A stretch of DNA of 64,000 bases, from the NCBI RefSeq assembly GCF_013414195.1, contig NZ_JAATTV010000006.1, forward strand, positions 62,001 to 126,000, read 5' to 3'. Positions 18,209 to 26,502 of the stretch are shown here, piece by piece. Origin of the DNA: Psychrobacter sp. BI730. Lineage in GTDB: Bacteria; Pseudomonadota; Gammaproteobacteria; Pseudomonadales; Moraxellaceae. The stretch's first letter is position 1; every line of letters begins with the position of its first letter. The position numbers and the translations under genes are program-made. The notes under the pieces were generated by a model. It did not search any database. It was not told the DNA's origin and saw nothing but the letters and a program-made list of their open reading frames with translations.

Positions 18209-19391
18209 TATTGATTTGTTTCCTCAGGCATTAAAAAGTGACGAAAATGGACAGACTCGTTCTTGTTTGCTGAAAAAAACAACCATGGGTGAAAGTGTCA
18301 CTGAGCAAGAGTTGTGGTTTTTGTATCCTATCAATCTACCAATGCCAGAAGACGATGATTGCGACTCTTATTTGTTAGCCACATTGTTGCCTGCGATGCA
18401 ACTACGTGCGGCTATTCGGGTTCATGGCAGTGTGTCCCACGAGCTATTAGCCAATCTGACAGAACTACAGTATGTCTGGAATAAATGGTTACCAGAGCGT
18501 TATTTTGTGATTGATATACAAGTTGATTGTATTAGAACGCGCGACGTACAAGTAGATGGTGCGATTGCTGCATTTTCTGGTGGCGTGGATGCTCAATTTA
18601 CCGCTTATCGTCATGCGACAGGCAAAGCAGGATATGCCACACGAGATATTAAGGCAGGGGTTTTTGTACATGGCTTTGATATACCTTTAGATGATACAGA
18701 AGGTTTTGATAGTTCTGTAGAGGTAGCGACCAAAGTACTTTCTGATATTAACGTTGATCTACTGCCCGTTAAGACGAATGTTCGAACATTGTGGTCTATC
18801 GATTGGGAAGAATATCACGCGGCTGCCATTGCTTCCGTTCTATGTGGATTGAAACGATATGCAGGAATTGGACTCATTGGTAGTGGCGATTCTTATGATG
18901 TATTACTTACTCCATGGGGATCACATCCCATAACAGATCCATTATTGAGCGGTGGCAATTTTAGAATTATTCATGATGGTGCAGGGTTTCGTCGATCTGA
19001 GAAGTTAATCATTCTTTCAAATTGGTCTATAGGCATACGAAATTTACGTGTTTGCTGGGCTGGTAATAAGCATGATAGAAACTGCGGTCACTGTGAAAAA
19101 TGTGTACGAACTCGACTGAATCTCTTACTTGCAGGTGTTGATAATCCTGCTTGTTTTGACACCCCGATAGATTCGTCGCTTTTCAGGTTCATGGTTCTGA
19201 AAAGTGACGCTGTACGCATAGACTGGTCTCTAATTCGTCAAGAAATGATTGAAACGGGCAGGGGTCTTGAGTGGCTTCCATACATTGAAAAAGTACTCAA
19301 ACGTAAATCATCTCCAAAATTGAGTGGGTTATTTCCTTTTGGGTCAAAGCGTCGCATGTGGGTAAAAAAGACGTTAATGAGAAATAAATAA
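18201..19391 (+). CDS. QueC-like PP-loop ATP-binding protein in polysaccharide operon, function unknown
   Basis: A 396-residue protein not assignable to a named family. A PP-loop for ATP pyrophosphate binding is visible at residues 124-130 (AFSGGVD). Alanine follows where most members have serine. A cysteine set C285, C295, C298, C301 (C-x9-C-x2-C-x2-C, in RNCGHCEKCVR) resembles the zinc site of QueC, which makes amide and nitrile groups on 7-deazaguanine. The first 115 residues are an extra domain unlike QueC. Between them lie conserved-looking TPWGSHPITDPLLSGG and HDGAGFRRSEK segments. Enclosed by glycosyltransferase and pyruvyltransferase genes, it probably modifies a sugar carboxylate or amino group, perhaps as an ATP-dependent amide ligase. 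That role is inference. Confidence 0.7.
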   Translation: MFNIDLFPQALKSDENGQTRSCLLKKTTMGESVTEQELWFLYPINLPMPEDDDCDSYLLATLLPAMQLRAAIRVHGSVSHELLANLTELQYVWNKWLPERYFVIDIQVDCIRTRDVQVDGAIAAFSGGVDAQFTAYRHATGKAGYATRDIKAGVFVHGFDIPLDDTEGFDSSVEVATKVLSDINVDLLPVKTNVRTLWSIDWEEYHAAAIASVLCGLKRYAGIGLIGSGDSYDVLLTPWGSHPITDPLLSGGNFRIIHDGAGFRRSEKLIILSNWSIGIRNLRVCWAGNKHDRNCGHCEKCVRTRLNLLLAGVDNPACFDTPIDSSLFRFMVLKSDAVRIDWSLIRQEMIETGRGLEWLPYIEKVLKRKSSPKLSGLFPFGSKRRMWVKKTLMRNK

Positions 19392-19404
19392 GGGAGTGTC
19401 AAAA

Positions 19405-20487
19405 ATGAATACTACCGCCATAAAAAAGCTCATACCACTTAGACTAAAAAAACACTTAGTTACTTATATAGGTGCGCGAGATTTGCCTTTGCCTAGCAGT
19501 AATCGATGCTTCATTTTTCTGGCGGCTGACTATGGCAATATTGGTGATATCGCTATCTCTTATGCACAAAAGCAATACTTGCAACATGTGATGACTGATT
19601 ATGAAGTTGTCAGTGTTCCTATTAGTCAAACCAGATTGGTGCTTAATTCGATTAAACAACAAATACAACAGAGGGATATTGTCACTATTATTGGGGGAGG
19701 CAATATGGGTAGCTCGTATCCTGATATTGAAGAGCTGCGCCAATTAGTTATCAATACATTTCCTAAGAATCGCGTTGTGTGTTTTCCTCAGACCTTGGAT
19801 TGGAGTGATTCTGCTAAGTCTAAGCGAGCATTGCATCGTATCGTAAACGTCTACGCCAAGCATCCAGATATACACATTTTCGCTAGAGAGTCGATGACAG
19901 CGGCCAAACTTATCAAGCTTTTTGCCGAGTATAGCAATGTCCATGTTGGGCTTGTGCCAGATATCGTTATGAGTGCAAATGCAGCAGTACTTGGGACGAC
20001 AAATGACGTAGAGTCGTCAACTATTCTGCGATGCTTAAGGAATGACAAAGAAGCTGCTCTCTCCACTGAACAATACGGCTTTATAGATAAAGCCTTAGCA
20101 GATACTGGCTATCATATTGAAAAGACAGATACCCATGCTGGTGGTTCGCAACTCGATGAGGTAAATTGCAAAAAATTATTGACTGACAAACTTAGCCAGT
20201 TTCGAGCTGCAAAATTGGTCGTGACTGACCGCCTACATGGCATGATTTTATGTTTACTATCGGGTACACCTTGCTTGGTATTGCCGAACTCCAATCATAA
20301 GATAAGACAAACGCAGTTAGACTGGTTACGTAATCATCCAAGACTCGTGTTTTTAGAATTAGATGAGGTTGCTGAGATTTCAAAACATATCGATAAACTG
20401 CTATCCCTGTCTCATGGCACCATGACTGAGTCACCCGTTCATATCAATGAATATAATGAGTTGGAAAAATCGGTGGTTATTATATGA
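19405..20487 (+). CDS. Polysaccharide pyruvyl transferase family protein
   Basis: Members move pyruvate from phosphoenolpyruvate to a sugar, forming an acidic ketal on exopolysaccharides. The family hallmarks are DYGNIGDIAISYAQ near the N-terminus, a glycine-rich VTIIGGGNMG, VVCFPQT, IHIFARES and the C-terminal VVTDRLHGMILCLLSGTPC. The frame opens at GTG 19396, but AGGGAG at 19391-19396 is well placed for the ATG at 19405. It follows the PP-loop gene directly and overlaps the next glycosyltransferase by four bases. It suggests that the polymer is pyruvylated and negatively charged. Confidence 0.85.
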   Translation: MNTTAIKKLIPLRLKKHLVTYIGARDLPLPSSNRCFIFLAADYGNIGDIAISYAQKQYLQHVMTDYEVVSVPISQTRLVLNSIKQQIQQRDIVTIIGGGNMGSSYPDIEELRQLVINTFPKNRVVCFPQTLDWSDSAKSKRALHRIVNVYAKHPDIHIFARESMTAAKLIKLFAEYSNVHVGLVPDIVMSANAAVLGTTNDVESSTILRCLRNDKEAALSTEQYGFIDKALADTGYHIEKTDTHAGGSQLDEVNCKKLLTDKLSQFRAAKLVVTDRLHGMILCLLSGTPCLVLPNSNHKIRQTQLDWLRNHPRLVFLELDEVAEISKHIDKLLSLSHGTMTESPVHINEYNELEKSVVII

Positions 20488-21530
20488 CTAGCGTAGCAGA
20501 GCCATTGGTGAGCATTATCGTGCCAGTATACAACGTCGTGTCATATGTCGACGCGTGCTTAGAATCTATCAAGCAGCAAACCTATAAGAATATTGAAATC
20601 ATTGTCGTTGAAGATTGCTCTACTGATAATTCAAAACAAGCACTTGCCTTATATCTCACAGATAAGCGTATCAGAGTCATTCAACATAATGAAAACAGTG
20701 GTCTTTCTGCTGCTCGTAATACTGGTATTAAATCTGCAGTAGGTGATTATATGATGTTTGTTGATTCTGATGACATTGTAGATACTCGCTTAGTAGCAGC
20801 TTGTGTAGATTGCGCTCTTACTACCAATGCAGAAGTAGTGACATATGGTTTTGCACCGTTCAAAGAGGAAGCGGCAGAGAATGAACTACCGTATCCAGCT
20901 GCCAGCTTAGCATCCGAGACAACCAAGATAGACGATTCGTATTTCAGCCTACCGCATTTTGCATGGCTAAAATTTATTAAATCCAGTGTCGTGCAAACGG
21001 CTTCTCTAAATTTTCCAGTGGGTTTGTATTACGAGGATTGGCCTTTCCATTGGCATCTTGGCTTATCTACTAAGGCTAGATATCAGTTGCCTATTGATTT
21101 TTACCTGTATAGACAGCGAGGCACATCAATTACGGGTTCAACAGATAAAAAGCTATTAGACCTTTTCGTTATTCATTCAGAAGTCATGAACCTAATAGAA
21201 GACTATCAAGCAGATGACGTTAAAAAAATACTTGCTAATAAAATAAGACAAAGTCATTGGAGCATTCTCACCCGTATAGACAATGAGTATTTAGTAAAGG
21301 CATTGGCCCAAGCTAAAAAAGCAGATAAAACACTACGGTTAAAAGGTTATCAGAATAAGTGGACGTTAAGGAATATAGTAATCAGTAATATAGTACGTAT
21401 GCCAAGCCAAATTGCGCTGCCTATAATGCAGGTGCTTCGTCAAGCACTAGAGAAAGAAAAAAGATTAAAAGGAAGTAAATTGGAAATAGTTACGAGAAGC
21501 AAAGTTGGCTTTATGTTTCTTAAAAGGTAA
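20484..21530 (+). CDS. Family 2 glycosyltransferase
   Basis: A second GT-A type transferase of 348 residues. LVSIIVPVYNVVSYVDACLES, then IIVVEDCSTDNSK, NSGLSAARNTGIKSAVGDY and the metal-binding MFVDSDDIVD define the domain in the first 100 residues. The central LPHFAWLKFIKSS and YYEDWPFHW are typical of acceptor-side regions, and the C-terminus is basic. The ATG overlaps the preceding stop codon (ATGA). Specificity unknown. Confidence 0.87.
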   Translation: MTSVAEPLVSIIVPVYNVVSYVDACLESIKQQTYKNIEIIVVEDCSTDNSKQALALYLTDKRIRVIQHNENSGLSAARNTGIKSAVGDYMMFVDSDDIVDTRLVAACVDCALTTNAEVVTYGFAPFKEEAAENELPYPAASLASETTKIDDSYFSLPHFAWLKFIKSSVVQTASLNFPVGLYYEDWPFHWHLGLSTKARYQLPIDFYLYRQRGTSITGSTDKKLLDLFVIHSEVMNLIEDYQADDVKKILANKIRQSHWSILTRIDNEYLVKALAQAKKADKTLRLKGYQNKWTLRNIVISNIVRMPSQIALPIMQVLRQALEKEKRLKGSKLEIVTRSKVGFMFLKR

Positions 21531-21535
21531 ATGAT

Positions 21536-22648
21536 ATGACTATTCGCAGAGTGCTGCACATAGTGGGGAAAATGGATCGTGCTGGGGCAGAGACCATGCT
21601 TATGAATTTATATCGTCATATAGATCATAGCCAGATTCAGTTTGATTTTGTCACTTTTACCGACGAGATCGGCGACTATGACGCTGAGATAGCAGCGTTG
21701 GGCGGTAGGGTTATACCGATTTTAGCTGGTCATTCATTGACGCGCATGCTCAAACTTAAAAAATTCCTTAAACAGCAGCCTGATTATCAAATCGTTCATG
21801 CTCATATGCTATTAAACAATGCTTTTCATCTGTTGGCTGCTAAAGGTGCTGGCGTGCCGCATCGCATTTCGCACTCTCATAGCACCAGTAATGGTAAAAC
21901 CAATATTATTAAAAAAATATATGAGCAATGGGCATTAATTATCAATCGTACATTGGCTACTAAGAGAATTAGTTGCGGTGACCATGCTGCAAATTACCTA
22001 TTTGGTACTACAAAAGATGTGTGGCTATTGCCCAATGCTGTAGATATACAGAAGATGATATCAGTCGCTAACCAATCACGGCATTATATCGATCAGGAGT
22101 TTGGTACTAAAAAATTTGGAGATAAAGGGTTAAAAATCATACAAGTTGGTCGTCTCAATGAGGTGAAAAACCATCAGTTTTCTTTGGAAATCGCTGAGCA
22201 GCTGAAAAAACGTCAGATTGACTTTACCTTATATATCGTTGGACAAGGTCCATTGGAAGGTCAATTAAGACGACAAGTGAAAGAGCAAGCCTTAGGGGAT
22301 AACATTAAGTTTTTGGGTATGCGTACTGATATTACTGAGTTAATGGCCAGTGCTGACTATATGATTATGCCATCCCTACATGAAGGTTTCCCAGTGGTCT
22401 TAGTAGAAAGCCAGACAGTCGGACTTATGGCATTGGTTTCTGATCAAATATCACCTGAAGTAGATTTAGGACTTGGACTTGTATGTTTTTTACCTATACA
22501 GTCAGCCAATATTTGGGCGGATAGTTTGCTGAGTTTTCAGCCTCCAATATCCAATGTAGCAGAAATAATGAATGCGCTAAATTTACATGGCTTTAGCGCC
22601 GCGACCAATTCGCAGAAGTTAACGCAAATGTATTTGAATATGCGATAA
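21536..22648 (+). CDS. Family 4 glycosyltransferase
   Basis: A GT-B fold retaining transferase of 370 residues. The N-terminus VLHIVGKMDRAGAETMLMNL with its glycine-rich motif, HAHMLLNNAFH and HRISHSHS belong to the acceptor domain. The C-terminal donor domain has IIQVGRLNEVKNHQF, LYIVGQGPLE and the MPSLHEGFPVVLVESQ motif with the nucleotide-binding glutamate. It lies five bases after the preceding gene. Sugar specificity unknown. Confidence 0.87.
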   Translation: MTIRRVLHIVGKMDRAGAETMLMNLYRHIDHSQIQFDFVTFTDEIGDYDAEIAALGGRVIPILAGHSLTRMLKLKKFLKQQPDYQIVHAHMLLNNAFHLLAAKGAGVPHRISHSHSTSNGKTNIIKKIYEQWALIINRTLATKRISCGDHAANYLFGTTKDVWLLPNAVDIQKMISVANQSRHYIDQEFGTKKFGDKGLKIIQVGRLNEVKNHQFSLEIAEQLKKRQIDFTLYIVGQGPLEGQLRRQVKEQALGDNIKFLGMRTDITELMASADYMIMPSLHEGFPVVLVESQTVGLMALVSDQISPEVDLGLGLVCFLPIQSANIWADSLLSFQPPISNVAEIMNALNLHGFSAATNSQKLTQMYLNMR

Positions 22649-22687
22649 GGCTTTTACTTAATATTCAGCTACTTTATAGAGGGTTAG

Positions 22688-23728
22688 ATGCTTCCTTATC
22701 TGTTGGTCCTTAGCCTTGTTGTTTTCTGGATAGTACTGGAGAAAAAATCTCTCAATCGTACGTCTTTTTGGCTGCCTTTAATTGCTTTAGCGCTGTTCGC
22801 AGGCGGTCGCAGTTATTGGGTCGGTACGGATACTGCAAGCTATACCAGAAATTTTAATAATAAATTGAGTCCTGAGTCCTTTAGATTTAATGAAGACGTT
22901 GAGTACGGCTACCAGCTATTTGAGTATTCATTACTGCATGTGACAAATAACTATTTTTGGCTACTGATTATCACCAGTTTGGTTATCGTCTATTGTTACT
23001 TAAAAGTCATTAAAAGATATAGTGTGAACTATTGGCTCTCTGTATTTCTGTTTATTACGCTAGGCGTCTATACCTTTTCATTCAATGGATTGCGTCAAGG
23101 AATCGCAATGGCTTTGTTTACTTTAGCCATTCCTTATCTGCTAGAGAAACGGCTTTTTCCTTATTTATTAATATGTGCCATTGCATCGTTTTTTCATATC
23201 ACGGCTTTATTTATCATTCCATTTTATTTGATTGTAAATTTGAGAGTGAAGCCAGCTTATAAAATACTTGCGACGTTTTTCGGGTCTTTATTCGTTAGTA
23301 GGTTACTCGTATCTTATATTTCATCTACTAATGATCGATATGAAGACTATGCAAAAGTATCTGAAGAGTCAGGTGGGTTTTTGACACTTGGGTTTTACAC
23401 AGTGCTTATGCTTCTCATCATTATCGCGAGCTATGTATATAAAATTAAAGATAAGAGCTTTCAACAGCTATTGATGTTTTATGCGTCAGGCGTGGTTTGT
23501 GTCATACCGCTAGCGCTGTTAGGTACTAGCGCTTCAGGCCCGCAAAGAATCATTTCGTATTTCACATGGACTTTGATTTTGTTACTGCCTGTGGTTTTGA
23601 AAAAGATAAATAATATTTATGTCTATATCATCAGTGTGTTTATCTTCCTGGTGTATTTCATATTGACGACATCAAAGTTCAGCAATCTGAGTCCTTATAT
23701 TATCAATCCTATGTTTGAGGTGTTCTGA
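22688..23728 (+). CDS. wzy: EpsG family O-unit/exopolysaccharide polymerase (Wzy-type)
   Basis: Probably the polymerase that joins repeat units at the periplasmic face. The 346-residue protein has about nine to ten hydrophobic segments. The GGRSYWVGTDTASYTRNF stretch near residue 40-60 is the EpsG signature (G-TD--Y), and NGLRQGIAMALF is the other recurrent family motif. Wzy proteins vary greatly, so the role rests on topology, this motif and the absence of another candidate in the operon. Its TGA stop overlaps the next ATG by one base. Confidence 0.78.
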   Translation: MLPYLLVLSLVVFWIVLEKKSLNRTSFWLPLIALALFAGGRSYWVGTDTASYTRNFNNKLSPESFRFNEDVEYGYQLFEYSLLHVTNNYFWLLIITSLVIVYCYLKVIKRYSVNYWLSVFLFITLGVYTFSFNGLRQGIAMALFTLAIPYLLEKRLFPYLLICAIASFFHITALFIIPFYLIVNLRVKPAYKILATFFGSLFVSRLLVSYISSTNDRYEDYAKVSEESGGFLTLGFYTVLMLLIIIASYVYKIKDKSFQQLLMFYASGVVCVIPLALLGTSASGPQRIISYFTWTLILLLPVVLKKINNIYVYIISVFIFLVYFILTTSKFSNLSPYIINPMFEVF

Positions 23729-24618
23729 TGAAAAGTCGCGCTTATATCTCAATTGGCATTCCATTTTATAATACAGAAAACTATCTAGAAGATGCTATAT
23801 GTTCAGTTTTAGCTCAAACGTATCAATATTGGGAATTGATTTTAATTGATGATGGTTCTTCCGATAAGTCATTGGAAATTGCTAGAGATTTTGAGAGTAG
23901 AGATACTAGGATCAGGGTGATATCTGATGGTTTAAATAAAAAATTACCTTATAGATTAAATCAAATTGTTCGTGAAGCCAAATATGATTATATTGCACGT
24001 ATGGATGCTGATGACTTGATGAGTAACCATCGTCTTGATAAGCAAATACAAGTATTAGAAAGTAATAAGGAAGTTGATTTCGTTACTACAGGTTGTTTTA
24101 CCATTGGTAAAAATAATGAGCTGACAGGTGTGCGATTAGGTGATAATTACCAAATGAATGCAAAAATGATTCTAGAGGGAGTGACTAATCTGTTACATGC
24201 TTCGCTATTAGCACGTAAAAGTTGGTATATAAGAAATAATTATGATGAAAGTAGAATTTTGGCAGAAGATTTCGATTTATGGTTACAAGCTGCAAAAAAT
24301 AATGACTTAAATTATTTAGTTGTTGAACAACCTTTATATTGGTACAGAGTTGTTGAGAATGTAACTGTAAAAAAAATGATTCAAGGTTATGATATGCAAA
24401 TGGAAATCATTAATAGTAATTATAAAGGTATAGTGTCTGTTAGTAGAAAAAATAAAATAATTAGGAGGTTTAGGTTAAAAAAACTAGTAGTGAAATATTT
24501 AGATTTTTTTAATCTCATGAGTATTTTACTCAAAAGTAGGTGTGATGATTGTAGAGACCAAGATATTAGTGATTATGATGAAAGTTATACAGAAATAAAA
24601 AGAATAGGATTATTCTAG
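23728..24618 (+). CDS. Family 2 glycosyltransferase, AT-rich gene
   Basis: A GT-A transferase of 296 residues: ISIGIPFYNTENYLEDAICS, LILIDDGSSDKSLEIA, and ARMDADDLMSNHRL with the DxD motif. ESRILAEDFDLWLQA carries the usual ED motif of the acceptor side. The base composition stands out: in 24361-24420 I count 14 G or C in 60, far below housekeeping genes here. That suggests recent acquisition or exchange within the operon. Genes on both sides abut with no gap. Specificity unknown. Confidence 0.86.
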   Translation: MKSRAYISIGIPFYNTENYLEDAICSVLAQTYQYWELILIDDGSSDKSLEIARDFESRDTRIRVISDGLNKKLPYRLNQIVREAKYDYIARMDADDLMSNHRLDKQIQVLESNKEVDFVTTGCFTIGKNNELTGVRLGDNYQMNAKMILEGVTNLLHASLLARKSWYIRNNYDESRILAEDFDLWLQAAKNNDLNYLVVEQPLYWYRVVENVTVKKMIQGYDMQMEIINSNYKGIVSVSRKNKIIRRFRLKKLVVKYLDFFNLMSILLKSRCDDCRDQDISDYDESYTEIKRIGLF

Positions 24619-25746
24619 ATGATTATTATTATTATTGGTACGGTAGCTTCTAGTTTTTTGGGTTTCCGTGCTGACCTGATAAAGGTGCTGATTCAGAAAA
24701 ATCATATTGTTTATGCGTTCACGTCAGAATATACAAATTCTGAACTAGAAAAAATTAAGTTGTTAGGTGCCATACCAGTCACTTATGAGCAAAAGCGAGG
24801 TGGTTTAAACCCTTTGGTAGATGTAATATCAACATATCTCTTAACAAATAAAATTAAAGCTATAGCACCGGATTTAGTATTTTCTTATTTTTCTAAACCA
24901 GTAATATTTGGTACTTTGGCAGCTAGATGGGCTAAAGTACCTAAGGTAATAGGTATGCTTGAGGGATTAGGGTATACCTTTACTAAGCAGCCTAAAGGCT
25001 TGATAAAAAGAACGCAATTAATAAAGCAAATACAAATAGCGTTGTATAGAATTTCTTTACCAAGGTTAGATACTCTCATCTTTCTTAACCCAGATGATCC
25101 AAATGACCTATTGGAAGAATACTCAATAAAAGTTAGAAAAGTAGAGATTTTAGGGGGGATTGGTTTAAACCTTGATGACTATAGTTATTCAAACAACTAC
25201 CCTAAAAACCCAGTATTTATTTTCATAGCAAGATTATTAGCAGAAAAGGGTATTCATGATTATATAGCCGCTGCTAAAATTGTAAAAAAAATATATCCAC
25301 AGGCAAGGTTTGTTGTGTTAGGAGCAATAGATAAAGTAGCTCTAGGTGCATTGACAGAAGTAGAACTAAGACAAGCTATAAAGGCGAATATTATAGAGTA
25401 TCCGGGTCATGTTAATAATGTTTCAGACTGGATAACAAAATCTAGCGTATTTGTTCTCCCATCTTATTACAGAGAAGGTGTGCCGCGCAGCACTCAAGAA
25501 GCGATGGCAATTGGAAGACCTATTATCACTACTGATGTACCTGGTTGCCGTGAGACGGTTATTGATGGAGTAAATGGGTTTTTAGTAGAGAAATGGAACC
25601 CAAAAGCTTTGGCAGAGAAAATGATTTACTTTATAGAACATCCTGAACAAATTAAAGAGATGGGTGATGAAAGCTACAAGCTAGCACAAGAGAAATTTGA
25701 TGCAGATAAAGTCAATAAACGACTAATAAATATGTTGGGTTTATAA
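24619..25746 (+). CDS. Family 4 glycosyltransferase, PglA/WcaI-like, AT-rich gene
   Basis: A GT-B transferase of 375 residues. The N-terminal IIIIGTVASSFLGFRADLIK and VIGMLEGLGYTF are typical of transferases acting second after a PglC-type initiator, adding an N-acetylhexosamine. The donor domain shows FIFIARLLAEKGIHDYI, ARFVVLGAI, and PSYYREGVPRSTQEAMAIGR with the nucleotide-sugar glutamate. It shares the AT-rich composition of the gene before it. It starts right after the preceding stop codon and ends right before the initiating transferase gene. Confidence 0.85.
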   Translation: MIIIIIGTVASSFLGFRADLIKVLIQKNHIVYAFTSEYTNSELEKIKLLGAIPVTYEQKRGGLNPLVDVISTYLLTNKIKAIAPDLVFSYFSKPVIFGTLAARWAKVPKVIGMLEGLGYTFTKQPKGLIKRTQLIKQIQIALYRISLPRLDTLIFLNPDDPNDLLEEYSIKVRKVEILGGIGLNLDDYSYSNNYPKNPVFIFIARLLAEKGIHDYIAAAKIVKKIYPQARFVVLGAIDKVALGALTEVELRQAIKANIIEYPGHVNNVSDWITKSSVFVLPSYYREGVPRSTQEAMAIGRPIITTDVPGCRETVIDGVNGFLVEKWNPKALAEKMIYFIEHPEQIKEMGDESYKLAQEKFDADKVNKRLINMLGL

Positions 25747-26358
25747 ATGATAAAACGACTATTTGACATTGTAGGTGCAACGACAGCGTTAGTAGTGCTG
25801 TCTCCTGTCTATGCTGCAACTGCATACAAGGTGAGTAAAAATCTTGGTGCGCCTGTTCTATTTCGTCAGATTCGTCCAGGTCTATATGGTAAGCCATTTG
25901 AGATGATAAAGTTTCGCTCAATGAAGGATGATATAGATGCAGATGGCAATCCTTTGGAAGACGGCGCGCGATTGACATCGTTTGGTAAAGCGCTGCGTAA
26001 CACCAGCCTTGATGAGTTGCCCGAGCTTTGGAATGTCATAAAGGGCGATATGAGTCTAGTGGGCCCGCGACCATTATTGATGGAGTATCTACCCTTATAT
26101 AATGATGAACAAGCGCGCCGACACGACGTCCGCCCAGGTATTACAGGGTATGCTCAAGTTAATGGTCGCAATGCTATTGGATGGGATGAAAGGTTTGCAC
26201 TTGATACATGGTATGTGGACAATCAGTCGCTGTGGTTGGATATCAAAATTTTACTTAAAACAGTGAAAAAAGTCATTATCAAAGATGGTATCAGTGCTGA
26301 GGGTGAAGCAACTATGAGTAAATTCATGGGCAATAGTATTAATGAAGAAATGCTTTGA
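25747..26358 (+). CDS. Initiating sugar-phosphate transferase (PglC-type, monotopic)
   Basis: Starts the repeat unit by moving a sugar-1-phosphate from its UDP form to undecaprenyl phosphate. At 203 residues it is the short PglC-type form with one re-entrant membrane helix (residues 3-25), not the long WbaP form. Motifs: LFRQIRPGLYGKPFEMIKFR, the catalytic DELPELWNVIKGDMSLVGPRP (Asp-Glu pair), HDVRPGITGYAQVNGRN, and WYVDNQSLWLDIKIL. The dehydratase (13651) and aminotransferase (26503) in the operon fit a diamino-trideoxy sugar as its substrate, which is inference. Confidence 0.9.
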   Translation: MIKRLFDIVGATTALVVLSPVYAATAYKVSKNLGAPVLFRQIRPGLYGKPFEMIKFRSMKDDIDADGNPLEDGARLTSFGKALRNTSLDELPELWNVIKGDMSLVGPRPLLMEYLPLYNDEQARRHDVRPGITGYAQVNGRNAIGWDERFALDTWYVDNQSLWLDIKILLKTVKKVIIKDGISAEGEATMSKFMGNSINEEML

Positions 26359-26502
26359 AAGTACTCTTTGGTGATAGCAGTACAGCTAATTAAAAAAGTT
26401 GTGTATCAAGAAAGTCATGATAGATAGTAAGGTTAATAACATAGTGAGCAGTTTATCGTAGAGCGTGACACAACATTAGACATAAGTACCATAGAGGAAC
26501 AT

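Noticed and set aside
18201..19391. Calling the PP-loop protein an orthologue of QueC (7-cyano-7-deazaguanine synthase)
   Set aside because: It has a 115-residue extra N-terminal domain, alanine after the SGGVD motif, and sits in a polysaccharide operon with no other queuosine gene.
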